A DNA stretch of 64,000 nt from JAWVFM01 sp963843315 (GCA_963843315.1 CAWJJU010000002.1:434001-498000); one strand, 5' to 3'. Positions 35,402-44,166 are shown, counted from the stretch's first letter. Notes: generated from the letters alone by a model not told the origin. Numbers and translations are program-made.

Positions 35402-36079
35402 GTGGGCGCCGCCGAGCTACTCGCAAACGTCCCGCTCTTCTCCGAGCTGTCGCCGGACGAGCTCGAACGCGTCGCGCGCGTGGCGGTGCCGCGCTCCTAT
35501 CCCAAGGGAGTGAGGGTCTTCCACGAGGGCGACAGCTCCGACGCCTGTTACGTAGTCAGGGAGGGCGACCTTCGGGTCACGCGCGAGCACCCCGACGGCC
35601 GGGCGATCTCGCTCGCGACCCTGGGGCCGAACGACTTCTTCGGCGAGCTCGCGATGCTCGACGGCGGCACGCGCTCGGCCAGCATCGAGACGCTCTCCGA
35701 CTGCGAGCTGCTGGCGCTCCCCGCCGCCGACATGCTGAGGATGATCGCCGACCACGGCGACATCGCCGCGAAGCTCATCGCCGCGCTCAGCAGGCGCCTG
35801 CGCGAGACCAACGAGCGCGTCGCACGCCAGTCGTTCCAAACGGTCCCGAGCCGCGTGGCGGGCGTTCTCCTTCAGCTCGTGGCCGAGGAGACGACGTCGG
35901 AGGGGCGCGACGGGATCACCCTGCGCATGAACCAGGCCGACCTCGCCCAGCTCGCCGGGACCTCTCGGGAGAGCGTGTCCCGCTTCCTGGCGACGCTCGA
36001 GCGCGCCGGAATCGTGCTGGTCGGCCGCGGGCGGGTGACGATCGTCGAGCCCCGCCGGCTGCGGGCCTACATCTTCTAG
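35402..36079 (+). CDS. Crp/Fnr-family transcriptional regulator
   Basis: The 225-aa protein has a cyclic-nucleotide-binding domain (about 10-125; RVFHEGDSSDACYVVREGDL, phosphate-binding-cassette region FFGELAMLDGGTRSASIETL with Glu and Arg suited to cAMP), a dimer helix, and a C-terminal winged HTH (MNQADLAQLAGTSRESVSRF). Arrangement matches actinobacterial CRP (GlxR/Cmr). GTG 35402 is fixed by the adjacent -10 element. It likely forms a unit with pcm 18 nt downstream. Confidence 0.92.
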   Translation: MGAAELLANVPLFSELSPDELERVARVAVPRSYPKGVRVFHEGDSSDACYVVREGDLRVTREHPDGRAISLATLGPNDFFGELAMLDGGTRSASIETLSDCELLALPAADMLRMIADHGDIAAKLIAALSRRLRETNERVARQSFQTVPSRVAGVLLQLVAEETTSEGRDGITLRMNQADLAQLAGTSRESVSRFLATLERAGIVLVGRGRVTIVEPRRLRAYIF

Positions 36080-36097
36080 GTGGGTAGGTGAGGGGCT

Positions 36098-36784
36098 TTG
36101 CCTCGAAAGGGCACCTCGCCTACGGAGCCTGACGCCTACAGCCGCCGGCGCGCCGCCATGGTCCGCCGTCAGCTGCGCCGCCGAGGCATCCGCGACGAGC
36201 GGGTCCTGGAGGCCATGGGCGCCGTCCCAAGGGAGCGGTTCGTCCCCGCGGAGTCCCGCCCCGACGCCTACGCCGACGGGGCCCTGGGGATCGGCTTCGA
36301 GCAGACGATCTCCCAGCCGTGGATCGTCGCGGCCATCTGCCAGGGCCTCGCGCTTCGCGGCGACGAGCGCGTGCTGGAGGTCGGCGCCGGGTCGGGCTAC
36401 TCGGCCGCCGTCACGGCGCTGCTCGCCGATTCGGTCGTCGCGGTCGAGCGCATCCCCGAGCTGGCGCAGCGGGCCGCGCGCACGCTTGCGGATCTCGGGA
36501 TCCGCAACGTCGAGGTGGTGGCGGGCGACGGCAGCGCGGGATTCGGCGAGGAGGCGTTCGATGCCATCGCCGTGCACGCCGCGGCCCCCGAGGTGCCGCG
36601 CGGGCTCGTCGCTCTGCTCGCGCCCGGCGGCCGGCTGGTCGTGCCCGTGGCGCACGGGGAGGTCGACGTGCTGACGGTCTTCGGGCGCGACCCGTCCGGC
36701 GCGCCGGTGGTGTCCGAGATCATCGGCCCCTGCCGCTTCGTGCCGCTGATCGGCAAACAGGGGTTTGCGGGGTCAGACCCGTAG
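36098..36784 (+). CDS. pcm: Protein-L-isoaspartate O-methyltransferase
   Basis: A 228-aa PCMT: MVRRQLRRRGIRDERVLEAM and VPRERFVP at the N-terminus, QTISQPWIVAAICQGLALRG, SAM site VLEVGAGSGYSAAV, and FDAIAVHAAAPEVPRGLVAL. It methylates damaged isoaspartyl residues to start their repair. TTG 36098 is preceded by GGTGAGGGG. The last residues (GSDP, stop 36782-36784) are encoded by the left arm of the palindromic repeat at 36766, so the original C-terminus may have been altered by its insertion. Confidence 0.92.
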   Translation: MPRKGTSPTEPDAYSRRRAAMVRRQLRRRGIRDERVLEAMGAVPRERFVPAESRPDAYADGALGIGFEQTISQPWIVAAICQGLALRGDERVLEVGAGSGYSAAVTALLADSVVAVERIPELAQRAARTLADLGIRNVEVVAGDGSAGFGEEAFDAIAVHAAAPEVPRGLVALLAPGGRLVVPVAHGEVDVLTVFGRDPSGAPVVSEIIGPCRFVPLIGKQGFAGSDP

Positions 36785-36834
36785 TACGACGCGCCGCGCT
36801 CGGACTCCGCCGCTCCCCGGGGTCTGACCCCGCA
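36766..36834. repeat. REP-like paired palindrome (GGGGTCAGACCC / GGGGTCTGACCCC)
   Basis: Left arm TGCGGGGTCAGACCCG (36766-36781) and right arm CGGGGTCTGACCCCGCA (36818-36834) are inverted repeats of each other with one C missing on the left, and each arm is itself palindromic around GTC-A/T-GAC. About 36 nt separate them. This two-armed layout resembles REP/BIME elements mobilised by Y1 (RAYT) transposases. No transposase is nearby. The element supplies the last codons of pcm. Confidence 0.65.
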
Positions 36835-36855
36835 CGAACACATAGGCTGGCGTCG

Positions 36856-37986
36856 ATGCCAGCGCGAATAGTCGTCTTCGGGGCCACGGGGTACACGGGG
36901 CGGGCAACGGCGGAGGCTCTCCTCGGCCGGGGCGCCAGGCCCGTTCTCGCGGCGCGCAACCGCGAGCGGGTGGAGGCCCTCGCGGCCGAGCTCGGCGGTT
37001 TGGAGAGCGCGGTCGCCGACGTCTCGGACCCGGCCTCGGTTCGGGCGCTCGTCGGCACCGGCGACGTACTGGTCTCGACGGTCGGGCCGTTCGTGCGCTG
37101 GGGGAACCCTGCCGCCGAAGCGGCGGTCGACGCTGGAGCGCACTACTTCGACTCGACCGGCGAGCCGGCGTTCATCCGGCGAGTCTTCGAGGCGTACGGC
37201 CCACGGGCCGAGCGGGCAGGGGTCGCGATGCTGACGGCGTTCGGCTACGACTACGTGCCCGGGAACCTGGCCGGCGCGCTGGCCCTGCGCGAGGCGGGCG
37301 ACGCCGCGGTCAGGGTCGACGTCGCCTACTCCACCAGCGGCAAACCCACCGACCCGATCGAGGGCTCGAGGCTCGCAAAGCTGGCCGGCGGGATGGGCGG
37401 CGCGAGCGGCGGGACACTGAGCTCGGCTGTGGGCGTCTTCGCCGAGCCCAGCTTCAGCTTCCGGGAGGGCCAGATCGTCACCGAGCGCGGCGGCAAGCGC
37501 GTGGGGACGGTCGGAGGCATCCAGGGCATCAGCGTCGGCGGGTCCGAGCACTTCGCCCTGCCCCGGCTCTCCGGCGGCCTGCGGGAGGTGAACGCGTATC
37601 TCGGGTGGTTCGGCCCGTTCTCGCGCGTCGTGCAGGCAACCTCGCTCGCCAACGCCGGCGTGCTCGCTGTCCCCGGCGGCAAGCGGCTTCTGACGAGCAT
37701 GGCCGCGCGCATCCCAGGCTCGACGGGCGGGCCCTCCGAAGACGCAAGGGCGCAGACGCGCTCGCGCATCGCGGCCGCCGCCTTCGACACGGCGGGCAGG
37801 GAGCTCGCGAGCGTCGAGCTGCGGGGGGTCAACGGCTACACCTTCACCTTCGAGATCCTCGCCTGGGGAGCGATCGCCGCCTCGGAGGGCGCGATCAGGG
37901 GCGCCGGGGCGCTGGGCCCGGCCGACGGCTTCGGGCTGGACGGGCTGCGCGAGGGCGTCGAGAGCGCCGGGCTGCGCGTACAGTAA
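36856..37986 (+). CDS. Saccharopine dehydrogenase-like NAD(P)-binding protein (trans-acting enoyl reductase family)
   Basis: The 376-aa protein begins with a Rossmann site IVVFGATGYTGRATAEALLG, then VLAARNRERVEALAAELGG, STVGPFVRWGNPAAEAAVDA and HYFDSTGEPAFIRRVF, matching the saccharopine-dehydrogenase-like oxidoreductase/trans-acting enoyl reductase group (Rv2953 relatives). Actinobacterial members act on lipids; the substrate here is unknown. ATG 36856 follows TAGGCT (36843-36848) by 7 nt. Confidence 0.87.
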   Translation: MPARIVVFGATGYTGRATAEALLGRGARPVLAARNRERVEALAAELGGLESAVADVSDPASVRALVGTGDVLVSTVGPFVRWGNPAAEAAVDAGAHYFDSTGEPAFIRRVFEAYGPRAERAGVAMLTAFGYDYVPGNLAGALALREAGDAAVRVDVAYSTSGKPTDPIEGSRLAKLAGGMGGASGGTLSSAVGVFAEPSFSFREGQIVTERGGKRVGTVGGIQGISVGGSEHFALPRLSGGLREVNAYLGWFGPFSRVVQATSLANAGVLAVPGGKRLLTSMAARIPGSTGGPSEDARAQTRSRIAAAAFDTAGRELASVELRGVNGYTFTFEILAWGAIAASEGAIRGAGALGPADGFGLDGLREGVESAGLRVQ

Positions 37987-38005
37987 GGGCCTCCGCGCGA
38001 CCACC

Positions 38006-38404
38006 ATGACCCTCCTCGCCCTCAACTTCTTCTCGCCCGCATTCGTCGACCAGCTCAAGCGCGGTCGCAAGACCGCAACGATCCGCCTCGGCGACAAGTC
38101 GCGCAAGTACCAGCGCGGGCAGGTCGTCTGGGTCACCGTGGGCTACCAGCACTCCCCCCGGGAGAAGATCTTCGCCGCGGTGATCGACGACGTCGAGGTC
38201 AAGCGGATGCGCGAGCTCTCGCCGCGTGACGTCGAGCACGACAACCCCGAGTTCCGCCGCGTCGAGGAGACCATGAGCTTCATGCACCAGATCTACGGCA
38301 GGGAGATCTCGCCGGAGGACACGGTCACCGTCGTTCGCTTCTCGCAGATCGTCGAGTCCCATCCGTCACAGCTCGGCAACGGCGGCACGCCCCACCAAAA
38401 CTGA
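38006..38404 (+). CDS. ASCH-domain protein
   Basis: A 132-aa protein with the ASCH pattern: LLALNFFSPAFVDQLKRGRK (the basic RGRKTATIRLGDKS segment), RGQVVWVTVGYQHSP, KIFAAVIDDVEVKRMRELSP. ASCH domains have a PUA-like beta-barrel fold and are thought to bind RNA or modified bases. ATG 38006 is 19 nt after the preceding stop, so likely co-transcribed. Confidence 0.75.
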   Translation: MTLLALNFFSPAFVDQLKRGRKTATIRLGDKSRKYQRGQVVWVTVGYQHSPREKIFAAVIDDVEVKRMRELSPRDVEHDNPEFRRVEETMSFMHQIYGREISPEDTVTVVRFSQIVESHPSQLGNGGTPHQN

Positions 38405-38415
38405 TCCCGCTCGCC

Positions 38416-38892
38416 GTGGCGCGCGACTACGAGTTCCTGACAACCTGGCTCCTGGCCGCTCCCCGCGAGGATGTGTGGGATGCGATCTACGACTCCGACA
38501 GCTGGCCGGGATGGTGGCGAGGTGTGGTCGAGGCGGAACGGCTGGCCGAAGGCGACGAGGCCGGCGTCGGCCAGGTCGGCCGCTACGTCTGGCGATCGAA
38601 GCTCCCCTACAACCTCGAGTTCACCATGCGAACCACCAAGGTGGAGGCTCCGCTCCTGCTCGAGGGCGAGGCCTCCGGCGAGCTCGCCGGGATCGGGCGC
38701 TGGCGCCTCTTCGAGGACGGGGGCGTGACGGCCGTGGTCTACGAGTGGAACGTCCACACCACGAAGCCGTGGATGAACCTCTTCGCCCCCTTCGCCAAGC
38801 CGATCTTCGCCTGGAACCACGACTGGGTCATGCGCAACGGCGGCACCGGCCTCGCCGGGATCCTCGGCTGCGAGCTGCTGGCGAGCGACTAG
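38416..38892 (+). CDS. SRPBCC (START-like/polyketide cyclase) protein
   Basis: The 158-aa protein has the SRPBCC fold: FLTTWLLAAPREDVWDAIYD at the N-terminus, a WWRGVVEAERL strand, GQVGRYVWRSKLPYNLEFTM, and the long C-terminal helix with WNHDWVMRNGGTGLAGIL. Such proteins bind hydrophobic ligands. GTG 38416 is 11 nt after the ASCH gene stop, completing a three-gene run from 36856. Confidence 0.85.
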   Translation: MARDYEFLTTWLLAAPREDVWDAIYDSDSWPGWWRGVVEAERLAEGDEAGVGQVGRYVWRSKLPYNLEFTMRTTKVEAPLLLEGEASGELAGIGRWRLFEDGGVTAVVYEWNVHTTKPWMNLFAPFAKPIFAWNHDWVMRNGGTGLAGILGCELLASD

Positions 38893-39097
38893 TAGGGCGG
38901 TACTTCGAAAAATCACTGAGGGGCGTCGACCGCGGCGAAATTCCGAGGCTTTGCTGCCTTTGACCCCTATAGGGGGTTCAATCCAGGAAGGCGACGCGAA
39001 ATCGACGCCCACGGCGGCGCCCACGCCTTGCACCTCGCTTCCTCATTGATTTTCGAGCTACGGCCAGCCCTTGAGTCGCCCCGACTCAGATTCTCCC
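38893..39097. other. Intergenic region upstream of groES with two palindromes
   Basis: No gene is seen in these 205 bases. CCCCTATAGGGG (38964-38975) is a perfect 12-bp palindrome. TGAGTCG-CCC-CGACTCA (39072-39088) is a 7-bp stem with a 3-nt loop just before the groES promoter and could be a terminator of the upstream genes or an operator. The stretch is less GC-rich than flanking genes. Confidence 0.4.
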
Positions 39098-39161
39098 TTG
39101 CGCCGAACCCAACGTTCCGCTAGCCTGCTGGTGCTTGGCACTCTCACCCTGTGAGTGCCAG
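39098..39161 (+). promoter_or_regulatory. groESL promoter with CIRCE (HrcA) operator
   Basis: A -35 TTGCGC (39098-39103) and -10 TAGCCT (39121-39126) are 17 bp apart. CIRCE follows at 39135-39161: TTGGCACTC, 9-nt spacer, GAGTGCCAG, an almost perfect match to TTAGCACTC-N9-GAGTGCTAA. HrcA bound here would block transcription, so groESL should be heat-induced by HrcA inactivation. Confidence 0.92.
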
Positions 39162-39219
39162 GAGCCTTACGGAAACCGGACAATCAGAGCGTGCACAGGC
39201 ACGCACGGAGGTAAAACGA

Positions 39220-39504
39220 ATGAACCTGAAGCCGCTTGGCGATCGCCTGATCGTCAGGGCGATCGAGGAAGAGGAGACCACCGCCAGTGGAATCCTGCTC
39301 CCCGACACAGCGAAGGAAAAGCCCCAGAAGGGCAAGGTCGTCGCCGTGGGCGACGGCGTCTTCGAGGACGGCGAGCGCCGACCCCTCGACGTCGCCGAGG
39401 GCGATGAGGTCCTGTATTCGAAGTACGGCGGGACCGAGCTCAAGGTCGACGGCGAGGAGGTGCTCGTTCTGCGCGAGTCCGACGTCCTGGCCAAGGTCGT
39501 CTGA
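39220..39504 (+). CDS. groS: Co-chaperonin GroES
   Basis: The 94-aa protein has the GroES features: LKPLGDRLIVRAIEEEETTA, the mobile loop SGILLPDTAKEKPQKG that contacts GroEL, and YSKYGGTELKVDGEEVLVLR. It caps the GroEL cavity as a heptamer. ATG 39220 has a strong GGAGG site 8 nt upstream; the transcript has a normal leader, in contrast to the leaderless genes in this window. Confidence 0.97.
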   Translation: MNLKPLGDRLIVRAIEEEETTASGILLPDTAKEKPQKGKVVAVGDGVFEDGERRPLDVAEGDEVLYSKYGGTELKVDGEEVLVLRESDVLAKVV

Positions 39505-39540
39505 CCGTCGGAAACGACTTAGAGAGAAGGAGAACCACCC

Positions 39541-41175
39541 ATGGCTCATAAGGAGCTCAAGTACGACGCCGAAGCGCGCGCGGCCCTGCAGGCCGGCGTC
39601 GACGGCGTCGCCGATGCGGTCAAGGTGACGCTCGGCCCGAAGGGCCGTTACGTCGTCCTCGACAAGAAGTTCGGCGCACCCACCATCACCAACGACGGCG
39701 TCACGATCGCTCGTGAGATCGAGCTCGAGGACGTCTTCGAGAATCAGGGCGCTCAGCTCGTTCGCGAGGTCGCCACGGCGACCAACGACGTCGCCGGCGA
39801 CGGCACGACGACCGCGACGCTGCTGGCCCAGACCATCGTCCGCCACGGCCTCAAGAACGTCGCGGCCGGCGCCAACCCGCTGGCGCTGCGCCGGGGCATC
39901 GAGTCCGCGGTCGACCAGGTCGTGTCGGATCTCCGCGACAAGCAGTCGAAGGAGGTCGGCGGCAAGGACCAGATCGCCCGCGTCGCGGCCATCTCGGCTG
40001 CCGACGACGAGATCGGCAACATCATCGCCGACGCCATCGAGAAGGTCGGCAAGGACGGCGTGGTGAACGTCGAAGAGGGCCAGACCTTCGGGATGGAGCT
40101 CGAGTTCACCGAGGGGATGCAGTTCGACAAGGGCTACATCTCCCCGTACATGATCACCGACCAGGATCGGATGGAGGCGGTGCTCGAGGACCCGTACGTC
40201 CTCATCGCCAACCAGAAGATCGGCTCGGTCCGCGACGTCCTGCCCGTTCTGGAGCAGGTCATGCAGTCGGGCAAGCCGCTGGTGATCATTGCCGAGGACG
40301 TCGAGGGCGAGTCCCTCGCGACCCTGGTGGTCAACAAGCTCCGCGGCACCTTCACCGGCGTTGCGGTCAAGGCCCCCGGATTCGGCGACCGCCGCAAGCG
40401 GATGCTCGAGGACATCGCCATCCTCACCGGTGGTGAGGTCATCACCGAGGAGATGGGCCTCAAGCTGGAGAACACCCAGGTGACCCAGCTCGGTCACGCC
40501 CGCCGAGTCGTCGTCTCCAAGGACACGACGACGATCATCGACGGCAACGGCGAGAAGAAGGACATCGAGGGCCGGATCAACCAGATCCGTCAGGAGATCG
40601 ACAACACCGACTCCGACTTCGATCGCGAGAAGCTCCAGGAGCGCCTCGCCAAGCTCGCCGGAGGCGTTGCCGTCGTCAAGGTCGGCGCCGCCACCGAGAC
40701 CGAGATGAAGGAGAAGAAGCACCGCGTCGAGGACGCCCTCCAGGCAACTCGCGCGGCGCTCGAGGAGGGCATCGTCCCGGGAGGCGGCGTTGCGCTGCTG
40801 AACGCGACGTCCGCCATCGACTCCGACGGCCTCACCGACGGCGACGAGAAGACGGGCGCGGAGATCATCCGCCGCTCGCTCGAGGCGCCGATCCGCCAGA
40901 TCGCGGAGAACTCGGGTCTCGAGGGCTCCGTCGTCGTCGAGAAGATCCGCGGCCTGAAGACGGGCGAGGGTCTCAACGCGGCCACGGGCGAGTACGGCGA
41001 CCTCATCAAGGACGGCGTCATCGACCCGACCATGGTGACCCGCTCGGCGCTCCAGAACGCCGCGTCGATCGCCAAGAACATCCTCACGACGGAGGCCATC
41101 GTGGCCGAGCCGCCGGAGAAGGACGGCGGCGGCATGCCCGGCGGCGGTATGCCGGACATGGGCGGGATGATGTGA
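39541..41175 (+). CDS. groL: Chaperonin GroEL
   Basis: A 544-aa chaperonin of standard length: KVTLGPKGRYVVLDKKFGAP and the ATP-site VAGDGTTTATLLAQ (Asp of GDGTT), apical domain with YISPYMITD and KAPGFGDRRKRMLEDIAILT, GGGVALLN near the C-terminus, and a GGMPGGGMPDMGGMM-type Gly/Met tail. The Gly/Met tail (not His-rich) marks the housekeeping GroEL rather than the His-tailed actinobacterial paralogue. AGAAGGAG site precedes ATG 39541. In operon with groES (36-nt gap). Confidence 0.98.
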   Translation: MAHKELKYDAEARAALQAGVDGVADAVKVTLGPKGRYVVLDKKFGAPTITNDGVTIAREIELEDVFENQGAQLVREVATATNDVAGDGTTTATLLAQTIVRHGLKNVAAGANPLALRRGIESAVDQVVSDLRDKQSKEVGGKDQIARVAAISAADDEIGNIIADAIEKVGKDGVVNVEEGQTFGMELEFTEGMQFDKGYISPYMITDQDRMEAVLEDPYVLIANQKIGSVRDVLPVLEQVMQSGKPLVIIAEDVEGESLATLVVNKLRGTFTGVAVKAPGFGDRRKRMLEDIAILTGGEVITEEMGLKLENTQVTQLGHARRVVVSKDTTTIIDGNGEKKDIEGRINQIRQEIDNTDSDFDREKLQERLAKLAGGVAVVKVGAATETEMKEKKHRVEDALQATRAALEEGIVPGGGVALLNATSAIDSDGLTDGDEKTGAEIIRRSLEAPIRQIAENSGLEGSVVVEKIRGLKTGEGLNAATGEYGDLIKDGVIDPTMVTRSALQNAASIAKNILTTEAIVAEPPEKDGGGMPGGGMPDMGGMM

Positions 41176-41269
41176 GGACCTTTAGGTCCGAAAGCAGCAT
41201 GTAAGGACGGCGAAGCCGTCCGCATGTGATTCAGGTAGAACCACTCGCAACAGGCGAGTGACTTGAGAA

Positions 41270-41300
41270 GGGCCCGGCGTTCGCGCCGGGCCCTTTCTTT
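41270..41300 (+). terminator. Rho-independent terminator of groESL
   Basis: GGGCCCGGCG-TTCG-CGCCGGGCCC forms a perfect 10-bp stem with a stable UUCG tetraloop, followed by TTTCTTT. It ends just before the convergent membrane-protein gene at 41311. Confidence 0.93.
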
Positions 41301-41310
41301 GCCCGAGGCG

Positions 41311-41751
41311 CTACTCGCCGACGAGGATCTTGGCCTCGATCCCGTCCGGTATCTCGCCACTCGCCGTGAACGTGTAAGTCCCCGGCTCGGTCGCGTTGAA
41401 GAGTCCGACGGTCGCCTGGCTCGAGCGGCCCATTCCGGTGGACGTCGATTCGCCCATCCCGGCGATGCCGGGGCCCCTGAGCTCGACCGGCTGGCCGCCC
41501 GGCGAGGTGATCGTCAACTGGAGCCCGGTCGGAACACCGAACTCGTTGTCGTTGATGACCACGGCGGTGCTCTTCGCCTCCTCGTAGGTGACCCTCACCT
41601 TGCCCGGCGCAAGCTCGAGCTGCAGGGTGCCCGGAATCTCGAGGGACCCATGCACGCCCGCCTTCTTTCGACCCCGCATGAGCCAGAGCACTGCGTAGAC
41701 GTCGATCGCGATGAAGGCGATGACGGCGATGACGATGATGAGAATGCCCAT
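41311..41751 (-). CDS. Membrane-anchored beta-rich protein of unknown function
   Basis: The protein (146 aa) opens with one membrane helix (MGILIIVIAVIAFIAIDVYA) and a basic stop-transfer RGRKK. The remainder is predicted beta-rich and extracytoplasmic (LQLELAPGKVRVTYEEAKST, GTYTFTASGEIPDGIEAKIL), like a single Ig/cupredoxin-type sandwich without metal ligands. No family is recognised. It is convergent with groEL, sharing the terminator region. Confidence 0.7.
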   Translation of the reverse strand: MGILIIVIAVIAFIAIDVYAVLWLMRGRKKAGVHGSLEIPGTLQLELAPGKVRVTYEEAKSTAVVINDNEFGVPTGLQLTITSPGGQPVELRGPGIAGMGESTSTGMGRSSQATVGLFNATEPGTYTFTASGEIPDGIEAKILVGE

Positions 41752-41796
41752 GAGCGCACTCTATGCCGGATGCGGAGCTCGGGGCGCCTGTTGGCC

Positions 41797-42222
41797 TCAC
41801 CGTCTGTCGCCGGGCTCCCTCGCCGCGCCCGTGCGCGCCAGGGGGATCCGCGGGCTCAGCAGGTGCTCGATGCCGACGAGCGAGAGGTACAGGCCAATGC
41901 CCGCGATTCCGCCCAGTGGCCACGCCACCCAGCTGCCGATCCTGGCGATCAGGGTGACCGCGCCGAGGGCGAGGCCGATCGAGATCCAGTGAAGCAATCC
42001 CGTCACGGCCATGTGGGGGCTGGGCGAGGAAGGCCCGGATCGCCGGATCGCCCGCGTCGCCCAGAAAACCCCGGCGCTATATGCGGCCACGCCCCCGAAA
42101 ACGAAGAGAAAGGCGTCGGATACCTGCGGTCCGCCGCGGAAGTGCGCGAGCAGGGCCCCGGACCCCCACACCGTAAGCGTGATCCCGTAGGGGACCGCCG
42201 AGGTCTCCAGGATCGAGGCCAT
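41797..42222 (-). CDS. Small integral membrane protein
   Basis: About 141 aa from ATG 42222 with four hydrophobic segments (YGITLTVWGSGALLAHF, AFLFVFGGVAAYSAGVFW, LLHWISIGLALGAVTLI, WVAWPLGGIAGIGLYLSL). No catalytic motif is visible. It lies 47 nt downstream of the SDR gene on the same strand, so the two are probably co-transcribed. Confidence 0.6.
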   Translation of the reverse strand: MASILETSAVPYGITLTVWGSGALLAHFRGGPQVSDAFLFVFGGVAAYSAGVFWATRAIRRSGPSSPSPHMAVTGLLHWISIGLALGAVTLIARIGSWVAWPLGGIAGIGLYLSLVGIEHLLSPRIPLARTGAAREPGDRR

Positions 42223-42269
42223 CGACCGCCGGTAACGGCGATTGAGGTTTTCGTCGCTTGGCGGCACCA

Positions 42270-43262
42270 CTACGAACGAAGCGCGAGCGCGGCGCCCGTG
42301 CCTGCTGCCAGGGCGGCCACACCCGCCAGGAGGGGGCCCCTGCGCTTGGCGAGCTGGTACTGCGGGCTCACCCCATGAGCCTGGTCGTCGAATGGGCCGT
42401 GCGAGCCACGGTCCTCGTCGACCGGCTCGAAGAGGTTGTCGTGTCCGGCGGGGTCGAGATCGTGCTCCGTCATCTGGTTCTTGTAGCCCGTCCTGGCCAG
42501 GAATCGGTCGAGGAGCCACGGAGCCGTTCGCTCGCCGAGGATGTTGAGCACGGTGGGGATCCCGACGTAGATCTGGCGCCGCTTGTGGTGAGCCGCGTGA
42601 TGAATCGCGTCGGCTGCCACCTCCGGCTGGTAGATCGGCGGCACCGGCATCGTTTGCTTCGGCAGCTTGGTTCGTCCCCAGGTGAACTGGGTCGTATTCA
42701 CGCCGGGAAGCTGGATCATCGACACCTGGACCTTGGAGCGCTTGTGAAGCAGCTCGGTGATGACGCTCTCCGTGAAGCCCTTGCAGGCGTGCTTCGCCCC
42801 GCAGTAGGGAGATTGGAGAGGGATCCCGCGGTAGGACATCGCGGAGCAGACCTGGACGACCGACCCGCGATCTCGGGGGATCATTCGCTTCAGCGCCGCC
42901 CGGGTTCCCCAGACCATTCCGAGGTAGCTGACCTCGGTCGCGCGGACGAACTCGTCGGGTTCGATGTCGAGGAACTCGGCGTAGACGGTGACCATCGCGT
43001 CGTTCACCCAGACGTCGATTTCACCGAACACGTCCTCGACGGATGCCGCTGCCGCCTCGAGCTGGTCGTGGTTGGCGACGTCCACCGGGAGCACGAGCGC
43101 ATCGCCTCCCTCGCGGCGCACCTCTTCGGCCGCAGCCTCGAGTCCCTTTCGCCCGCGCGCGAGCAGCGCCACCTTCGCCCCATCCCTTGCGAAGCGCCGT
43201 GCCGTGACGCGTCCTATTCCACCGGACCCACCGGTGATCACGACCACTTCTCCACTTGGCAT
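42270..43262 (-). CDS. Short-chain dehydrogenase/reductase with C-terminal membrane-like tail
   Basis: A 330-aa SDR: cofactor site ITGGSGGIGRVTARRF, acidic/basic ARGRKGLEAA, VDVANHDQ, and catalytic YCGAKHACKGF (Tyr about 153, Lys four residues on). The N-A-A-G motif is replaced by VNDAM. After the catalytic domain an extra about 90 residues end in a hydrophobic segment (PLLAGVAALAAGTGAALALR), suggesting membrane attachment. Substrate unknown. Confidence 0.87.
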   Translation of the reverse strand: MPSGEVVVITGGSGGIGRVTARRFARDGAKVALLARGRKGLEAAAEEVRREGGDALVLPVDVANHDQLEAAAASVEDVFGEIDVWVNDAMVTVYAEFLDIEPDEFVRATEVSYLGMVWGTRAALKRMIPRDRGSVVQVCSAMSYRGIPLQSPYCGAKHACKGFTESVITELLHKRSKVQVSMIQLPGVNTTQFTWGRTKLPKQTMPVPPIYQPEVAADAIHHAAHHKRRQIYVGIPTVLNILGERTAPWLLDRFLARTGYKNQMTEHDLDPAGHDNLFEPVDEDRGSHGPFDDQAHGVSPQYQLAKRRGPLLAGVAALAAGTGAALALRS

Positions 43263-43461
43263 TTGAATCGATCGCTCCTCTCTTTTGGCTTGCTTTCCGG
43301 GGATACCCCGCGAGCGCCAACCCCCGAACAGAGGTGTATTGCTCGTTACAGCAACGAACTACGAGCCGTGCGGCCGGGTACTGCTTCCACATGGCGTTCG
43401 CCCCGGCCGCCCCTCTGCCCGATCTCGCTGCCGAGCGCGCCGGCGGGTTCATTCCCAGCGA

Positions 43462-44166
43462 ATGCAGCGGCGACTCGTGATCGCATCGACTCCGATTTCA
43501 GGCCGCGCTCGAGGCGAGGAACGTGGAGACGTTCCGCCGGGCTGGTCGCATAATCCGACCTCCCTCCGCCGTCGGCTCCTCCTTGCCGCGCTCGCCGCCG
43601 CCGGATTCCTCGTGGCGCTCTACCTCACCCTCTACCAATGGCGCGCCTGGGACGTCTGGGACCCGTTCTTCGACTCTCGCTCGGTCCTCGATGCCACGCA
43701 TCCCGTTCCCGACGCGCTGGCGGGCGTCCTCGCCTACGGGACGGAGCTCGTCCTGCTGGCGCTCGGCGGCAGCGACCGCTGGCGGAGCCTGCCCTGGGCC
43801 TGCCTTGCGCTCGCCCTGGTCATCACAACGGGCGCCGTGGTCTCCCTGGCCTTGATCGTCGTCCAGCCCACCGTCGTCGGCCACTTGTGCACGCTCTGCC
43901 TCGTCTCGGCGGGGCTCTCGCTTGCCATCTTCGCGCTCGGCATCGGCGAGGGACGCGCCGCGCTTCAGCACGTGCGGAGAGCGCGCGCCCAAGGAGTCCC
44001 GCTCGGCGACGCCTTCTGGGGCCGCGCGGCGCAGGCGTCGGTGTCGGTGTCGGCACCGCCGGCGCGCTCGCCCGAAGCGAGTGGCTCCTCACCGCGAGTT
44101 GCCTCGGCGACGAACGGTGTCACCGGGATGCCGAGCCGTTCTGCTGGAGTCCCACGGGGACCGTAA
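43462..44166 (+). CDS. Vitamin K epoxide reductase (VKOR)-family membrane protein
   Basis: The protein (234 aa from ATG 43462) has four membrane helices and resembles bacterial VKOR: AALYL-type first helix with YLTLYQWRAWDVWDPFFDSR, then later the redox motif CTLC (in VGHLCTLCLVSAGLSLAIF). VKOR re-oxidises DsbA-like proteins through quinone. The usual second Cys pair in the first loop is not visible, and no DsbA-like gene is adjacent. The tail beyond residue about 190 is low complexity and may reflect a frame error. Start uncertain. Confidence 0.65.
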   Translation: MQRRLVIASTPISGRARGEERGDVPPGWSHNPTSLRRRLLLAALAAAGFLVALYLTLYQWRAWDVWDPFFDSRSVLDATHPVPDALAGVLAYGTELVLLALGGSDRWRSLPWACLALALVITTGAVVSLALIVVQPTVVGHLCTLCLVSAGLSLAIFALGIGEGRAALQHVRRARAQGVPLGDAFWGRAAQASVSVSAPPARSPEASGSSPRVASATNGVTGMPSRSAGVPRGP

